Source of the DNA: Burkholderiales bacterium
Lineage (GTDB): Bacteria; Pseudomonadota; Gammaproteobacteria; Burkholderiales; Eutrophovitaceae
DNA: 35,252 bases
Assembly (NCBI GenBank): GCA_030834275.1
Contig: JAURFP010000012.1
Coordinates: 1-35,252, forward strand
Direction of reading: 5' to 3'
A program made the translations under genes and the position numbers. Below the pieces are notes generated by a model. It made no database searches. It saw only the letters and a program-made list of their open reading frames with translations, and had not been told where the DNA came from. Each line of letters begins with the position of its first letter. The stretch's first letter is position 1. Below are positions 19,375 through 29,822 of this stretch, piece by piece.

Positions 19375-20163
19375 TTAGGTTAGCTTTTTTACCTTTGATG
19401 CCATAAGAAGTAAGATTCCACCCACGATCATTGGAACGCTCAACCATTGCCCCATCGATAGGTCAAACCACAAGAGCCCAAGGTGAGAATCTGGTTCTCT
19501 CGTATACTCCACAGCGAATCTGACAACGCCGTATATCATAAGAAACAATCCTGAAACCGCACCAATTCCTCTTTGTTTCTTTGAAAATACCCAAACAACT
19601 ATGAATAGGATAAACCCTTCTAAGAAAATCTCATACAGCTGTGACGGATGACGAGGAATCATCGTTCCGGATTGAGGAAACACCATTCCCCAAGATAAAT
19701 CTGTCGGTCGCCCCCACAGCTCACCATTGATAAAGTTTCCAAGTCTGCCGGCACCCAACCCAAGCGGAACCAGGGGCGCCACAAAGTCCATCAGACGAAG
19801 CCAGTCCTTTCTGATGCGCTTCGAAAAAATAAAAATTGCTAGGCAGACCCCAAGCAACCCTCCATGGAAGGACATTCCCCCATGCCATACATAGAAAATT
19901 GAAATTGGGTCTGAAATAAAATTTGCAAAATCATAGAAGAAAACATAACCCACTCGCCCACCAACAATTACCCCCAACAACCCATAAAAAATAAGATCAT
20001 CGAATTCTTTACGGGAAATAAAAGTACCGCCGGCTTTCGCAATTCGAATGCGGCCCAATACAATCGCCAGAGAGAAAGCCAAAAGATACATCAGCCCGTA
20101 CCATCGGACGGCCAGAGGCCCCAGTTGTAGTGCTATTGGGTCAAACTGCGGATGAATAAACAT
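19375..20163 (-). CDS. lgt: Prolipoprotein diacylglyceryl transferase
   Basis: [62 protein letters not shown]. Start taken at [11 protein letters not shown]. Confidence 0.95.
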   Translation of the reverse strand: MFIHPQFDPIALQLGPLAVRWYGLMYLLAFSLAIVLGRIRIAKAGGTFISRKEFDDLIFYGLLGVIVGGRVGYVFFYDFANFISDPISIFYVWHGGMSFHGGLLGVCLAIFIFSKRIRKDWLRLMDFVAPLVPLGLGAGRLGNFINGELWGRPTDLSWGMVFPQSGTMIPRHPSQLYEIFLEGFILFIVVWVFSKKQRGIGAVSGLFLMIYGVVRFAVEYTREPDSHLGLLWFDLSMGQWLSVPMIVGGILLLMASKVKKLT

Positions 20164-20179
20164 ATTCAATTGTTCACTA

Positions 20180-20872
20180 TCAAGGGACACTTACGTGATT
20201 CATTCTGCCATGAATAACGGCAACTTTTTTTCTGAATGCCGGCGAGGATTCGTGCCCTGGATAGCGGCGGGGTCGCGGCACATATACAGTGAGTACAACA
20301 GCCTGATCAGCGGTGAGGGAATGCGCACTCTTTCCGTAGTAATGCCTAGAGGCGGCTTCTATCCCGTATATACCCGTTCCCCACTCAATCACATTTAAAT
20401 AAATTTCGAGTATCCGGCGCTTCGATAACAGAGACTCCAACATGAGTGTCGTAATGGTTTCTTGTGCTTTTCTCCAGGGGGTTCGTTTGTTGCTTAAAAA
20501 CAAGTTCTTCGCTAGCTGCTGAGAAATAGTAGATCCGCCAGCCACAATTTTTCCTCGACGAATATTCTTGGATGCTGCGTTTCGGATTCCATCCCAATCA
20601 AAACCCGAATGCTGTTTAAACTTCGCATCTTCGCTAGCAATGATAGCTCGCTTAATGGGGCGTGCAATTGCATCGTAATCTACCCATTGAAACTTTAATC
20701 TCGGCAGTGAAGGATTGCGCTTTTGCTCGACCTTATACGCTCTCATGAAAGCCGTTGTCGTCGGATTGGACCAACGCAGGAGCGCCACGCTAGAAAAAAT
20801 CCAAGCTTCATAGATTATGAAGATTGCACAGAGTATCAAGGTTAAGCGCTTGAATAGCTGCTTGGCTTTCAT
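20180..20872 (-). CDS. mtgA: Monofunctional biosynthetic peptidoglycan transglycosylase
   Basis: [78 protein letters not shown]. Confidence 0.94.
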   Translation of the reverse strand: MKAKQLFKRLTLILCAIFIIYEAWIFSSVALLRWSNPTTTAFMRAYKVEQKRNPSLPRLKFQWVDYDAIARPIKRAIIASEDAKFKQHSGFDWDGIRNAASKNIRRGKIVAGGSTISQQLAKNLFLSNKRTPWRKAQETITTLMLESLLSKRRILEIYLNVIEWGTGIYGIEAASRHYYGKSAHSLTADQAVVLTVYVPRPRRYPGHESSPAFRKKVAVIHGRMNHVSVP

Positions 20873-21693
20873 ACATTACGCAACGCACGAATTACACCAC
20901 TGGTTTCAGGGCGGATTCCCTGCCAAAGAAAAAAAGACTCCGCCGCCTGCTCTACCAACATTCCGAGTCCATCCGATTTTCGAGAAGCACCAGCCTCGCG
21001 AGCCCATTTGAAAAATGTGGACTCTGTCTTACCGTACATCATGTCGTAGGCTAGTCCACCTCGCCGAATTGCACTCATAGAAAGCGGCATCTCCGCATCT
21101 TGTAAGCTACTAGACGAAGCATTGATAACCACATCAAAGTCACGGACGCTATCGGTTAGCGAACCACTACGAGTCTCTATACCAAAAACCTTTGCCTCCG
21201 CAGCAATCAAATCGATAAGCGCACGCGCTTTATCCACGGTTCTATTCAGAATGACTATCTCGGTTGGGCGCTCTTGTACCAAAGGCAATAAAACACCGCG
21301 AGCAGCGCCCCCTGCTCCTAGCATCAGCACTCGCTTTCCTCTGAGATCCTCGCTGAGGTTTTGAGTAATATCCCGCACCAGCCCAATACCGTCGGTATTA
21401 TCTGCCCGAATCTTGTTATCAGAAAAAATTAACGTGTTCGCTGCACCGGCATGCGCTACCCGATCAGACTTGACATCAGCTATTTGAAACGCGTCCAGCT
21501 TGAAAGGAACGGTCACGTTGGCTCCTGCTCCTCCCTCTTCGATGAAGCTTCGAACGGTTTGTTCGAATGCTCCGTGTGGAGCTAATAACGTTCGATATGA
21601 AATCTTAATGCCCGCTTGCGAAGCAAACATCACGTGAATTTGAGGAGATCGACTGTGCTCAACCGGATTTCCTATAACGACGTATTTGTTCAT
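20869..21693 (-). CDS. aroE: Shikimate dehydrogenase
   Basis: YVVIGNPVEHSRSPQIHVMFA, GANVTVPFKLDAF, AGAANTLIF, ADNTDGIGLVRDI, VLMLGAGGAARGVLLPL. Confidence 0.95.
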   Translation of the reverse strand: MNKYVVIGNPVEHSRSPQIHVMFASQAGIKISYRTLLAPHGAFEQTVRSFIEEGGAGANVTVPFKLDAFQIADVKSDRVAHAGAANTLIFSDNKIRADNTDGIGLVRDITQNLSEDLRGKRVLMLGAGGAARGVLLPLVQERPTEIVILNRTVDKARALIDLIAAEAKVFGIETRSGSLTDSVRDFDVVINASSSSLQDAEMPLSMSAIRRGGLAYDMMYGKTESTFFKWAREAGASRKSDGLGMLVEQAAESFFLWQGIRPETSGVIRALRNV

Positions 21694-21701
21694 GGCTTCT
21701 T

Positions 21702-22610
21702 TTAATTTGTTATCAACGCAAGGTCCGATCGAGTAAAAGACCAGAATCGAGTTATGGTAAGGATGTCATATTTCTTTCGAAGCGGCTTGTCAAATACTGG
21801 AAATGGACTCGCTAGTTTTATGATTTCCGAAACCGCTTGGTCAAGCACCTTGTGCCCCGAGGATTTGTCGATGCTTACATCAACTATCTCACCTTGGGAG
21901 CTTATCGAAACCGTGACTAAAACTTTGCCAAAAATGGGCTCGCTCCTTGCTTGCTCCGAATAAAATTTGGTACCAAATTCCTCTACCCGACTCCGCCAGC
22001 GGTCTACATAATTTGCAAACTCGGCTTCCCTAACATTGACTCCCAAAAATTTTCTTCTTGGTCTTTTTTGATAGTCCGACCACTCTTTCTCAATTTTGGC
22101 CTCGAGTTTAGCCAAAAACAATTTCTTCGATTCGGCCGTATCAATGGCGTCAAGACCGTCCCGTCTCATTGAAGTATCCCTCTGGACCGCGTCAGGCAAA
22201 CGAGCGTTACTATTTTTTTCGATCTGCATCAGTTCGGCGACGGAGCGTTCAAGCTCTTGCAGTTGCTTAGACGCCATCTCTAGCCTTCTAATGTTTGACT
22301 CGACTGCCACCAAGGGCAAATTAGAACTCAACATCACATCACGCTCGGTGTTCCCACCCCCCTGTAGATTCGTCTGAGCCAACGCGTCAGTGACACTTGT
22401 TTGTCGTATCGATCGACTGTTAACGAGAACAACATCCAAATCGGCTTGCGCTTGCAGTGGCACAAAAGGCTCATCTGAGAAGGTAACGACCAGCAATGAT
22501 GCATGAAAAAAAATCGAACCGAGTATCGCAAAAACAAAAGGCTTTGATGGCCTCTGGATAATCATGTTAGAGGCCGCAATGCTAGTTCGCTTTCTCCGCA
22601 TTGAAAACAC
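21702..22610 (-). CDS. TonB-C-terminal-domain energy transducer-like protein
   Basis: N-terminal TM, central charged region, C-terminal VLVTVSISSQGEIVDVSIDKSSGHKVLDQAVSEIIKLASPFPVF typical of TonB C-terminal domain. Confidence 0.8.
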   Translation of the reverse strand: MFSMRRKRTSIAASNMIIQRPSKPFVFAILGSIFFHASLLVVTFSDEPFVPLQAQADLDVVLVNSRSIRQTSVTDALAQTNLQGGGNTERDVMLSSNLPLVAVESNIRRLEMASKQLQELERSVAELMQIEKNSNARLPDAVQRDTSMRRDGLDAIDTAESKKLFLAKLEAKIEKEWSDYQKRPRRKFLGVNVREAEFANYVDRWRSRVEEFGTKFYSEQARSEPIFGKVLVTVSISSQGEIVDVSIDKSSGHKVLDQAVSEIIKLASPFPVFDKPLRKKYDILTITRFWSFTRSDLALITN

Positions 22611-22617
22611 AATTTCC

Positions 22618-24459
22618 TCAGTCTGCTTTTTCTAGAAATTCAGCCTTAACAGTCAAATTCATCAGATCGATATCGGTTAGTTTTATATTCACATGCTCCC
22701 CTATCTGCATTTCAGGCAAGTTGGGAACCTTGCAATGCAGCGGGATATCTTGGAGCCTAACATGTTCCGCTCTGTATAGTTCTGACCGAAAAATGGTTCG
22801 CTTTTCTTGCTCCAGCCACCGTAAACACCAAAACCGCTCCATTAATTTTTGGAATTCTGCATAGTTCGCATATGCCAATTCGAAATCTTGTGCGACTCTT
22901 CTGGAATTATCCTGATCTGATGCTCCTAGCTCACGCGCCGGAGAAATTAATTTAATAAGCTCTCGTTGGTTTTCAAGATCCACATAGCGACGTAAAGGAC
23001 TGCTTGCCCATGCATACACATCGAGTCCAAGTCCCTCATGCGGCGCCGGATCAACCGATAAGCCACCTCGACCGTTCGACTGAACTCGATAAAGACCCTT
23101 CAAGCCATTTTGCGATAGAAGCTGCGCCCATTTATTGTTAACCGCAATCATCATCTCGGATACGATCAGGTCGATGGGCGACCCACGTCGTCGCAAGGTA
23201 ATATCCACCCGATCCCCACATACCGAAAAAGAAAACTCCCTCCTATCTATCGGATTGTCTCTGTCCTTTAGCCTGGTCCTCTGCAAATTTTTTGCCAGTC
23301 GGTACAGAGTCAGTAACTCTTCAGCGTATTGACATTGATTTAATTCATCACCGCTCTTTTCTGGATTAAATTTTTCATCCAGGTTCAAAACATCTAGATT
23401 TTTTTTAACAGCAACTCGCTCTAACTTTGTCTCTGTCGTCAGCACATTTAGCTCTGGATCACAAACCATATACATAGAGATAGCTGGAACAACTTCGTTT
23501 TCTTTTAAGCTAAATTGATTGATGATTTGTTCCGGGAACATCGTGATTTTTTGCCCAGGGAGGTATACGGTCGATAGATGTTTTCTAGCTCTCTTATCCC
23601 ACTTGCTATCGCGTAATATTGCTAGTGCTGGAGCAGCTATATGAATGCCAATTCGGAAATTGTTACCCTCAATTCTCGAAACAGAAAAGGCATCGTCAAT
23701 TTCTGTTGTTGCAGCGTCATCGATGCTAAAAATATCTGCGTGACTGAGTTCTAAATCGTCCGCTACCAGAAAAGTCTCAAGCCCTTCATGATCGAACCCT
23801 TCTGGGAAAAATTCAAATAAAAACCGACCTAGATGATAGTCCTTTGGATTAGGTAAAACGCCCAACCTATTAAATAACTCAGTTCGACTAATGTTTAATT
23901 GACTAATCGCAGCGTCAATCGCCTTATTCTCGATACCAGGTTTATTTGGTCTGTACAGCAACTCTTGCTCAAGCCCTCTAAACTGATTGGGTAATTCATA
24001 CTTTGTTAGAAGCGCGGTGTATTGCTCGAAAAGTGCTTCTCGCTCTTTGCGCGCTTTTAGCGAAGCTTTTGCCGCAGCGAGCGCTGCCGGCTCAGCTGGC
24101 TTAAACTCACCGCGATTACGCTTATAGAAGTGCGCTGGGTTAGCATATAAAACCATCAATACAGCGGCCTGTTGTTCCGGCTGAACAACAGCGCCAAAGT
24201 AACGACGCGAGAGAACCGTGAAAGAATGTTCTTGGCCTTCACACCCTTCCCACAATAAGTCAGCATCGACGTCTGACGCCAGACTCGTCGCCACCTCGAG
24301 AAAACCCTCTAAACCAATATGATCAAAACGTAAAAATACCTGATTGCTTTTTATTTTGATCTTTTTTCCGAACTGAGTTTCCACCTGAAGCGAGCTATCG
24401 CCATCTTTGATGATGGTGCCCACCTTCAAGTCACCCGAATCCTGATAAAAAATATTCAC
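22618..24459 (-). CDS. RNase II / RNB-domain exoribonuclease family protein
   Basis: FSIDDAATTEIDDAFSVSRIEGNNFRIGIHIAAPA, VYLPGQKITMFPEQI, YAWASSPLRRYVDLENQREL. Confidence 0.92.
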   Translation of the reverse strand: MNIFYQDSGDLKVGTIIKDGDSSLQVETQFGKKIKIKSNQVFLRFDHIGLEGFLEVATSLASDVDADLLWEGCEGQEHSFTVLSRRYFGAVVQPEQQAAVLMVLYANPAHFYKRNRGEFKPAEPAALAAAKASLKARKEREALFEQYTALLTKYELPNQFRGLEQELLYRPNKPGIENKAIDAAISQLNISRTELFNRLGVLPNPKDYHLGRFLFEFFPEGFDHEGLETFLVADDLELSHADIFSIDDAATTEIDDAFSVSRIEGNNFRIGIHIAAPALAILRDSKWDKRARKHLSTVYLPGQKITMFPEQIINQFSLKENEVVPAISMYMVCDPELNVLTTETKLERVAVKKNLDVLNLDEKFNPEKSGDELNQCQYAEELLTLYRLAKNLQRTRLKDRDNPIDRREFSFSVCGDRVDITLRRRGSPIDLIVSEMMIAVNNKWAQLLSQNGLKGLYRVQSNGRGGLSVDPAPHEGLGLDVYAWASSPLRRYVDLENQRELIKLISPARELGASDQDNSRRVAQDFELAYANYAEFQKLMERFWCLRWLEQEKRTIFRSELYRAEHVRLQDIPLHCKVPNLPEMQIGEHVNIKLTDIDLMNLTVKAEFLEKAD

Positions 24460-24505
24460 CGATAAACTCTCTTACAAAGTTACCAATATGATTTATGAGT
24501 AAAGT

Positions 24506-25087
24506 TCAATTGTCCTGTTGAATGAAATTCATCACAACATCGAGGTAATCTTTGAATTCGGCAAACCCATGGTCACTTCCCTGAATAATTAGTCGCTGCG
24601 ACTTATGGTATTTTTTTGCCGCAATACGCCAATCGAGAAGTTCATCTCCCATCGTGTGCATCAACAAATAATTTTCATGACGCTCTGGCTGCTCGATATA
24701 TAACTGCTCGAGCTGGTTCAGGTGCTCGCGGGTAAAAGTGTATTCCTCATGCGTGTAGAGGTTACGTTGCAACCCCAAATATGCCTCCAACCCCACATGA
24801 GGATTGATGGCCGGGTTTATTAAAATACTGCGGTAACCATGCCTTTCCGTAAGGTGGGTAGCGTAAAACCCGCCTAAAGAGCTTCCCACTAAAATTGCCT
24901 CGTTTTTTGACTTGCCCTCAAGAGTTTCCTCGAGTAAACCGATGGCTTCTCCTGGAAGGTGGGGAAGCGCTGGACACCGAAATTCCAGCCCTTCTCCATC
25001 ACTCGCTATTCGCGCATCTAACAACTGAGCTTTAAAGGATTTTGGCGAACTATTAAAGCCGTGAATATAGAGAACTATCGGACTCAT
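24506..25087 (-). CDS. YqiA-like alpha/beta-hydrolase (esterase)
   Basis: IVLYIHGFNSSPKSFKA, AILVGSSLGGFYATHLTERHGYRSILINPAINPHVGLEAYLG, GDELLDWRIA. Confidence 0.87.
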   Translation of the reverse strand: MSPIVLYIHGFNSSPKSFKAQLLDARIASDGEGLEFRCPALPHLPGEAIGLLEETLEGKSKNEAILVGSSLGGFYATHLTERHGYRSILINPAINPHVGLEAYLGLQRNLYTHEEYTFTREHLNQLEQLYIEQPERHENYLLMHTMGDELLDWRIAAKKYHKSQRLIIQGSDHGFAEFKDYLDVVMNFIQQDN

Positions 25088-26442
25088 TATTTTCCCGCCC
25101 GAAGCGAATCCAGGATTTTAGTATGTACCCCCTCGAATCCACCGTTACTCATGATCAAGATGTCGTCTCCGGGTCGCGCTTCGGCTACCACCTGAGCACT
25201 CAATTCGTTAATATCTTCAAAGAAAAATATTTTTTCTTTCAAGGGGGAGAATGCGTTAGGCACATCCCACTGGATGCCCTTTACGTAACAGAATATTTTA
25301 TCTGCCCCCTCAAAGCTTGCAGGCAACTCTCGCTGACTTGCACCCATTTTCATCGTGTTCGATCTGGGTTCAAAAACTGCTAATAACCTTCCATTTGAAC
25401 GCCGCTGACCCCTTAGCCCCGAAACAGTCGACCGGATAGCGGTCGGATGATGCGCAAAATCATCATAAACCGCGATATCTCGTACTGTTCCCCTAAGTTC
25501 CATTCGCCGCTTGACTCCTGAGAACTGCTTTAACGCTGCTATGGCTTCGGGCACAGGCACTCCAGCATGCCGTGCGGCAAGTGTTGCCGCAAGGGCATTG
25601 GAATGATTGTGTTCGCCAAAAAACTGAGGAGAAAAACCTCCAACTGACTCGCCCCTATTTAAAAAGACTAAATCATTACTACCTTTCTCGATGGTGTGTG
25701 CCCAATCTGAAGATCCGCCAAAAAAAACCGACTCGGTCCAACAACCTCGTTTCACAACTCGATCCAAGGCTTCGCTTTCAGCATTCACGATAATCTGACC
25801 ATTCGCAGGCACCGTTCTAACTAAATGATGAAATTGGTTTTCTATCGCAGCCAAATCGGGAAAAATATCGGCGTGATCAAACTCTAAATTATTCAAGACT
25901 AACGTTCTCGGTCGATAATGAACAAACTTTGAGCGCTTATCAAAAAAAGCTGTGTCATACTCATCAGCTTCAATTACAAAGAAATTTGAGTTTGTACCCC
26001 TCGCGGACGAGTCAAAGTCTAGAGGCACGCCACCTATGAGATAACTAGGATTCAGATTGGCAGAATCCAAAATTTTAGTAAGCATTGATGCGGTTGTAGT
26101 TTTTCCGTGCGTGCCAGCTACGGCCAAAACCCACTTATCACGAAGAATGTTTTCCGCTAACCATTGTGGCCCCGACGTGTAGGGTAAGTTCCTATTCAAA
26201 ATAGCCTCCATTAGGGGGTTGCCCCTTGAGACTACATTTCCAACGATATAGAGATCCGCTTCGGCAGTTAACTGCGCTTCGTCCCAGCCCTCTATTAAGG
26301 CGATGCCAGAGCGTTCCAACTGGGTGCTCATTGGAGGATAAACGCTCGCGTCACACCCGGTGACGACATGCCCGGCATGTTTCGCGAGTAATGCCAGTCC
26401 ACCCATGAAAGTGCCACAAATACCTAGAATGTGAATATGCAT
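25087..26442 (-). CDS. mpl: UDP-N-acetylmuramate:L-alanyl-gamma-D-glutamyl-meso-diaminopimelate ligase
   Basis: MHIHILGICGTFMGGLALLAKHAGHVVTGCD, AVAGTHGKTTTASMLTKIL, VIEADEYDTAFFDKRSKFVHYRPRTLVLNNLEFDHADIF. Confidence 0.95.
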   Translation of the reverse strand: MHIHILGICGTFMGGLALLAKHAGHVVTGCDASVYPPMSTQLERSGIALIEGWDEAQLTAEADLYIVGNVVSRGNPLMEAILNRNLPYTSGPQWLAENILRDKWVLAVAGTHGKTTTASMLTKILDSANLNPSYLIGGVPLDFDSSARGTNSNFFVIEADEYDTAFFDKRSKFVHYRPRTLVLNNLEFDHADIFPDLAAIENQFHHLVRTVPANGQIIVNAESEALDRVVKRGCWTESVFFGGSSDWAHTIEKGSNDLVFLNRGESVGGFSPQFFGEHNHSNALAATLAARHAGVPVPEAIAALKQFSGVKRRMELRGTVRDIAVYDDFAHHPTAIRSTVSGLRGQRRSNGRLLAVFEPRSNTMKMGASQRELPASFEGADKIFCYVKGIQWDVPNAFSPLKEKIFFFEDINELSAQVVAEARPGDDILIMSNGGFEGVHTKILDSLRAGK

Positions 26443-26482
26443 AACTGATCGCTATTTAGCGCTTCTAAATGTTGATATAACC

Positions 26483-27586
26483 TCACAAGCGGTAGCGCCG
26501 GTCGCCGTCTGTAAAGCCTATCATTGTAAGGTCTACCTGGCGACTTACGCACATCGCCTTAAAAACGCTTCCCATAGCATCAGAAGATAACAATTTTTGT
26601 ACGGCAGAAACTGCTGGGTAGTACTGTGCGCTATCGCTTGGATCAATCTCCTCAAGCAACGTCGTGATGCCGGCATTCACTAAAAATTGTGCTTGGTTAC
26701 AGTACCCAATCAGATCCAAACCGGCATCCGTAGCCGCATGCGCCAATAGCGAAAAATTCACGTGAGCAGTGATATCTTTTTCACCTGGTTCTAGGAGTGG
26801 GAAAGTATCTGCTTGATGACGGTGGTAGCACATAAGAGTCCCGCTGACTCGGTCGGGATGATAGTAAGAATCCGCTTCGTATCCGTAGTCAAAAATAAGC
26901 ATGGCGCCACTGGAAAGTACGCTTGCTAAATCATTCATCAATCCGAAAGCGGCAGGACAAAATTCCGTAATATAAGAATTTGCAGAAGGTGGCTCAGGGG
27001 CTAGAGCCTCCATTTCTTTGGATAATTTTCGATCTGACCAGCTAAAACCCTCTGAAGACCTACAGACCCCGCGCTCAAAAGTCTCGCCGTTATCGAACTT
27101 TAGAATATGAACTGGAAGCGCATCAAAGACCTCGTTCGCAATTATTACTCCCTCAAATTGCTCAGGCAGCTCTCTTAACCAGTGAATCCGCTCAAACAGC
27201 TGAGGACTGAGTTCGCTTAATAGCTCGCGCTGGCGGTGCGCCAAAGACTCACTGGGCTCTAAAATAAGATACCGATCTGGTAAGCGACCCTGGCTTTCCA
27301 ATGAGCTCAATATATCGCGACAAAGCTTACCTGAACCCGCACCCAACTCAAGTACATTACCCTCTACCACATCCAAAACTTGTTTAACTTGGCGACCTAC
27401 TGTCATCCCGAAAAAACGACTTAATTCGGGGGCAGTGATAAAATCTCCCCCCGGCCCAAATTTTTGTAACCCGGAAGCGTAATAGCCAAGCTGCGGGTGA
27501 TACAACGCCTCATGCATAAAAGATGCGAAACTCACCCAACCTTGGTTAGCTTCAATGAGCTCGGAAATGTAATTATTTAAATTCAC
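26483..27586 (-). CDS. SAM-dependent methyltransferase, MidA/NDUFAF7 family
   Basis: FMHEALYHPQLGYYASGLQKFGPGGDFITAPELSRFFG, VLELGAGSGKLCRDIL, IIANEVFDALPVHI, DYGYEADSYYHPDRVSGTLMCY. Confidence 0.92.
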   Translation of the reverse strand: MNLNNYISELIEANQGWVSFASFMHEALYHPQLGYYASGLQKFGPGGDFITAPELSRFFGMTVGRQVKQVLDVVEGNVLELGAGSGKLCRDILSSLESQGRLPDRYLILEPSESLAHRQRELLSELSPQLFERIHWLRELPEQFEGVIIANEVFDALPVHILKFDNGETFERGVCRSSEGFSWSDRKLSKEMEALAPEPPSANSYITEFCPAAFGLMNDLASVLSSGAMLIFDYGYEADSYYHPDRVSGTLMCYHRHQADTFPLLEPGEKDITAHVNFSLLAHAATDAGLDLIGYCNQAQFLVNAGITTLLEEIDPSDSAQYYPAVSAVQKLLSSDAMGSVFKAMCVSRQVDLTMIGFTDGDRRYRL

Positions 27587-27706
27587 GTAATCGCTAAGAG
27601 ATTTTTCTCAGTTCAGGCATTTTTCGAAAAAACATATAGAGGATCTTCGATTCTCACGCATATCAAAAATTATTCGAGTTATCGAGTCGCACAAGTTTAA
27701 TGAAAC

Positions 27707-28480
27707 ATGGGTAAAAAACAAACATCGAAAAAGGGTTGCATACTTATTACCGGTGCCGCAAAACGCCTAGGACGAGCGATCGCTTTGGGTTTAGCCAGTG
27801 ACGGATGGGATATCGGGGTTCATTTTAATCAGTCTAAAAAAGATGCACAAACAACCGTCGATGAAATTCGTGCACTTGGTGTAAAAGCGCAAGCCATTTT
27901 CTGTGATCTATCTTCTCCAAATGCGGGAAGATTGCTCATAGATGAATGCGTAAACACCTTGGGACCGGTTCATTGTTTAGTCAACAACGCGTCACTATTC
28001 ACATTTGATACAGCAAAGAATTTCACATCAGAATCCTTACACCAAAATTTGAGTGTTAACTTAGTCTCTCCACTAGTTTTGGCAAAGACATTTGCCGATC
28101 AAATTCCGGATACCGAAGTCGGGTGCGTAATCAATCTATTGGATCAAAAAGTTTTTAATCTCAATGCAGATTTTTTCTCTTATACAGTTAGTAAGGTTGC
28201 ACTAGAGGGGGCGACGCGACTGATGGCTTTAGCGCTTGCTCCGAAGGTCAGAGTATGTGGTCTCGCTCCTGGCATCACTTTACCGAGCGGCCCGCAAACC
28301 AACGAAGGTTTTATGTCAGCACACAAGATGGCGCCACTTGGAAAAAGCTCGACGCCGGAGGATATCGTTGGGGGAGTTAAGTATTTAATTGGAGCAAGCT
28401 CGCTCACCGGGACCACGATTATTTTAGACGGCGGCCAGCATCTTTGGCCATCGAAAAGAGACGTTCAGTTTGAAGTCTAA
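27707..28480 (+). CDS. PTR1/FolM-like pteridine reductase (SDR)
   Basis: TGAAKRLGRAIALGL, NNASLF, and VINLLDQKVFNLNADFFSYTVSKVALEGATRLMALALAP with Asp in place of the SDR Ser (D146-Y159-K163); adjacent to folB. Confidence 0.82.
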   Translation: MGKKQTSKKGCILITGAAKRLGRAIALGLASDGWDIGVHFNQSKKDAQTTVDEIRALGVKAQAIFCDLSSPNAGRLLIDECVNTLGPVHCLVNNASLFTFDTAKNFTSESLHQNLSVNLVSPLVLAKTFADQIPDTEVGCVINLLDQKVFNLNADFFSYTVSKVALEGATRLMALALAPKVRVCGLAPGITLPSGPQTNEGFMSAHKMAPLGKSSTPEDIVGGVKYLIGASSLTGTTIILDGGQHLWPSKRDVQFEV

Positions 28481-28516
28481 CACCCCCATCATCACGGATA
28501 AAAAACCTACACACGA

Positions 28517-28879
28517 ATGAGCAATCACAGAAAAATTTTCATTAAGAACTTAATCGTTGATGTTTTTATCGGAGTTCACGACTTCGAGAAAAAAAACAAG
28601 CAGCGCGTCGTTGTCAATGTTGAGGTTGATGTGGATCCCGATTTAAGAGTAGAAAATGACCTCATCAAAGAGACCGTTGATTATGATTCCATTCGAGCGG
28701 GAATTTTAGAAATTTCGCAAGAGCGTCACTTCAATCTTCAAGAAACATTTTGCGAAAAAATTTTGGCGTTATGTTTGTCGCATCAAGGAGTGCTAGCGGC
28801 CAAAGTATCTAGTGAAAAGCCTGATATTTATACTGACTGCGATTCCGTTGGGTTCGAAATTTTTCAGCGCAACAAATAG
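28517..28879 (+). CDS. folB: Dihydroneopterin aldolase
   Basis: [64 protein letters not shown]. Confidence 0.92.
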   Translation: MSNHRKIFIKNLIVDVFIGVHDFEKKNKQRVVVNVEVDVDPDLRVENDLIKETVDYDSIRAGILEISQERHFNLQETFCEKILALCLSHQGVLAAKVSSEKPDIYTDCDSVGFEIFQRNK

Positions 28880-28886
28880 TATCGAT

Positions 28887-29738
28887 ATGGTCACCACTCT
28901 ACAAAAACAAACCTACGAAAATAATAAGTTAGCGAAACGCTTACGCCGACAAGCTGGCGAGGCAATTGCTGATTTCAAAATGATAGAGGCCGGCGACCGA
29001 ATTATGGCCTGCTTATCAGGCGGCAAAGATAGCTATGCGATGCTCGATATCCTGCTCTCCTTACGAGATCATGCCCCCATAGATTTTCAGATCATCGCCG
29101 TGAATTTAGATCAGAAGCACCCTGGCTTTCCTGCCCATATTCTTCCGGATTATCTCGAGTCGATTGGGGTCGATTACAAAATCGTCGACCAAGACACCTA
29201 CAGCATCGTCAAAAGAGTTATTCCAGAGGGGAAGACAATGTGTGGGCTTTGCTCGCGGTTACGGAGAGGAATCTTGTATCGCACCGCGAAAGAGCTTGGC
29301 GCGACCAAAATTGCACTTGGCCACCACCGTGATGACATTTTGGAGACGTTTTTTTTGAACCTCTTCCATGGTGGACGACTGAAAGCGATGCCGCCAAAGT
29401 TAAGATCCGATGACGGTGAGCATATCGTGATAAGACCGATGGCTTATTGTAAAGAGACCGATATCGCTAAATTTGCCGAACTCCGAGCGTTCCCGATAAT
29501 CCCTTGCAACCTTTGCGGCTCTCAAGAAAACCTGCAACGCCAAGTCCTCAAGCAAATGTTGACCGAGTGGACAAAAAAATTTCCCGGGAGAGTTGACACC
29601 ATGTTCTCGGCGCTTCAGAAAGTCTCGCCCTCCCACCTGTTGGATGCCGAGCTCTATGACTTCAAGGAGCTGTCTAAGGCCCATCTAGGAGAAGGCGACA
29701 TTGCCTTCGATCCAGACCCGAGCTTGCTAGAGGGGTAA
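28887..29738 (+). CDS. ttcA: tRNA 2-thiocytidine(32) synthetase TtcA
   Basis: [17 protein letters not shown]-loop, [57 protein letters not shown] at 28887 preferred to the ORF-track start. Confidence 0.95.
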   Translation: MVTTLQKQTYENNKLAKRLRRQAGEAIADFKMIEAGDRIMACLSGGKDSYAMLDILLSLRDHAPIDFQIIAVNLDQKHPGFPAHILPDYLESIGVDYKIVDQDTYSIVKRVIPEGKTMCGLCSRLRRGILYRTAKELGATKIALGHHRDDILETFFLNLFHGGRLKAMPPKLRSDDGEHIVIRPMAYCKETDIAKFAELRAFPIIPCNLCGSQENLQRQVLKQMLTEWTKKFPGRVDTMFSALQKVSPSHLLDAELYDFKELSKAHLGEGDIAFDPDPSLLEG

Positions 29739-29764
29739 AGGGCTCCAAGTAGGGGGAAATCCGC

Positions 29765-29770
29765 TATAAT
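29765..29770 (+). promoter_or_regulatory. Possible -10 element upstream of the aminotransferase
   Basis: Perfect TATAAT about 50 nt upstream of the ATG; no convincing -35. Confidence 0.4.
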
Positions 29771-29822
29771 GCGCGGTCCTGATTTGAGCAATTTGTAATA
29801 AACATACAAGGAAAAAATTGGA

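Noticed and set aside
26450-26465. CGCTA/TAGCG mini-palindrome between mpl and the MidA-like gene as a terminator
   Set aside because: Five-bp stem with no T-run; too weak to call.
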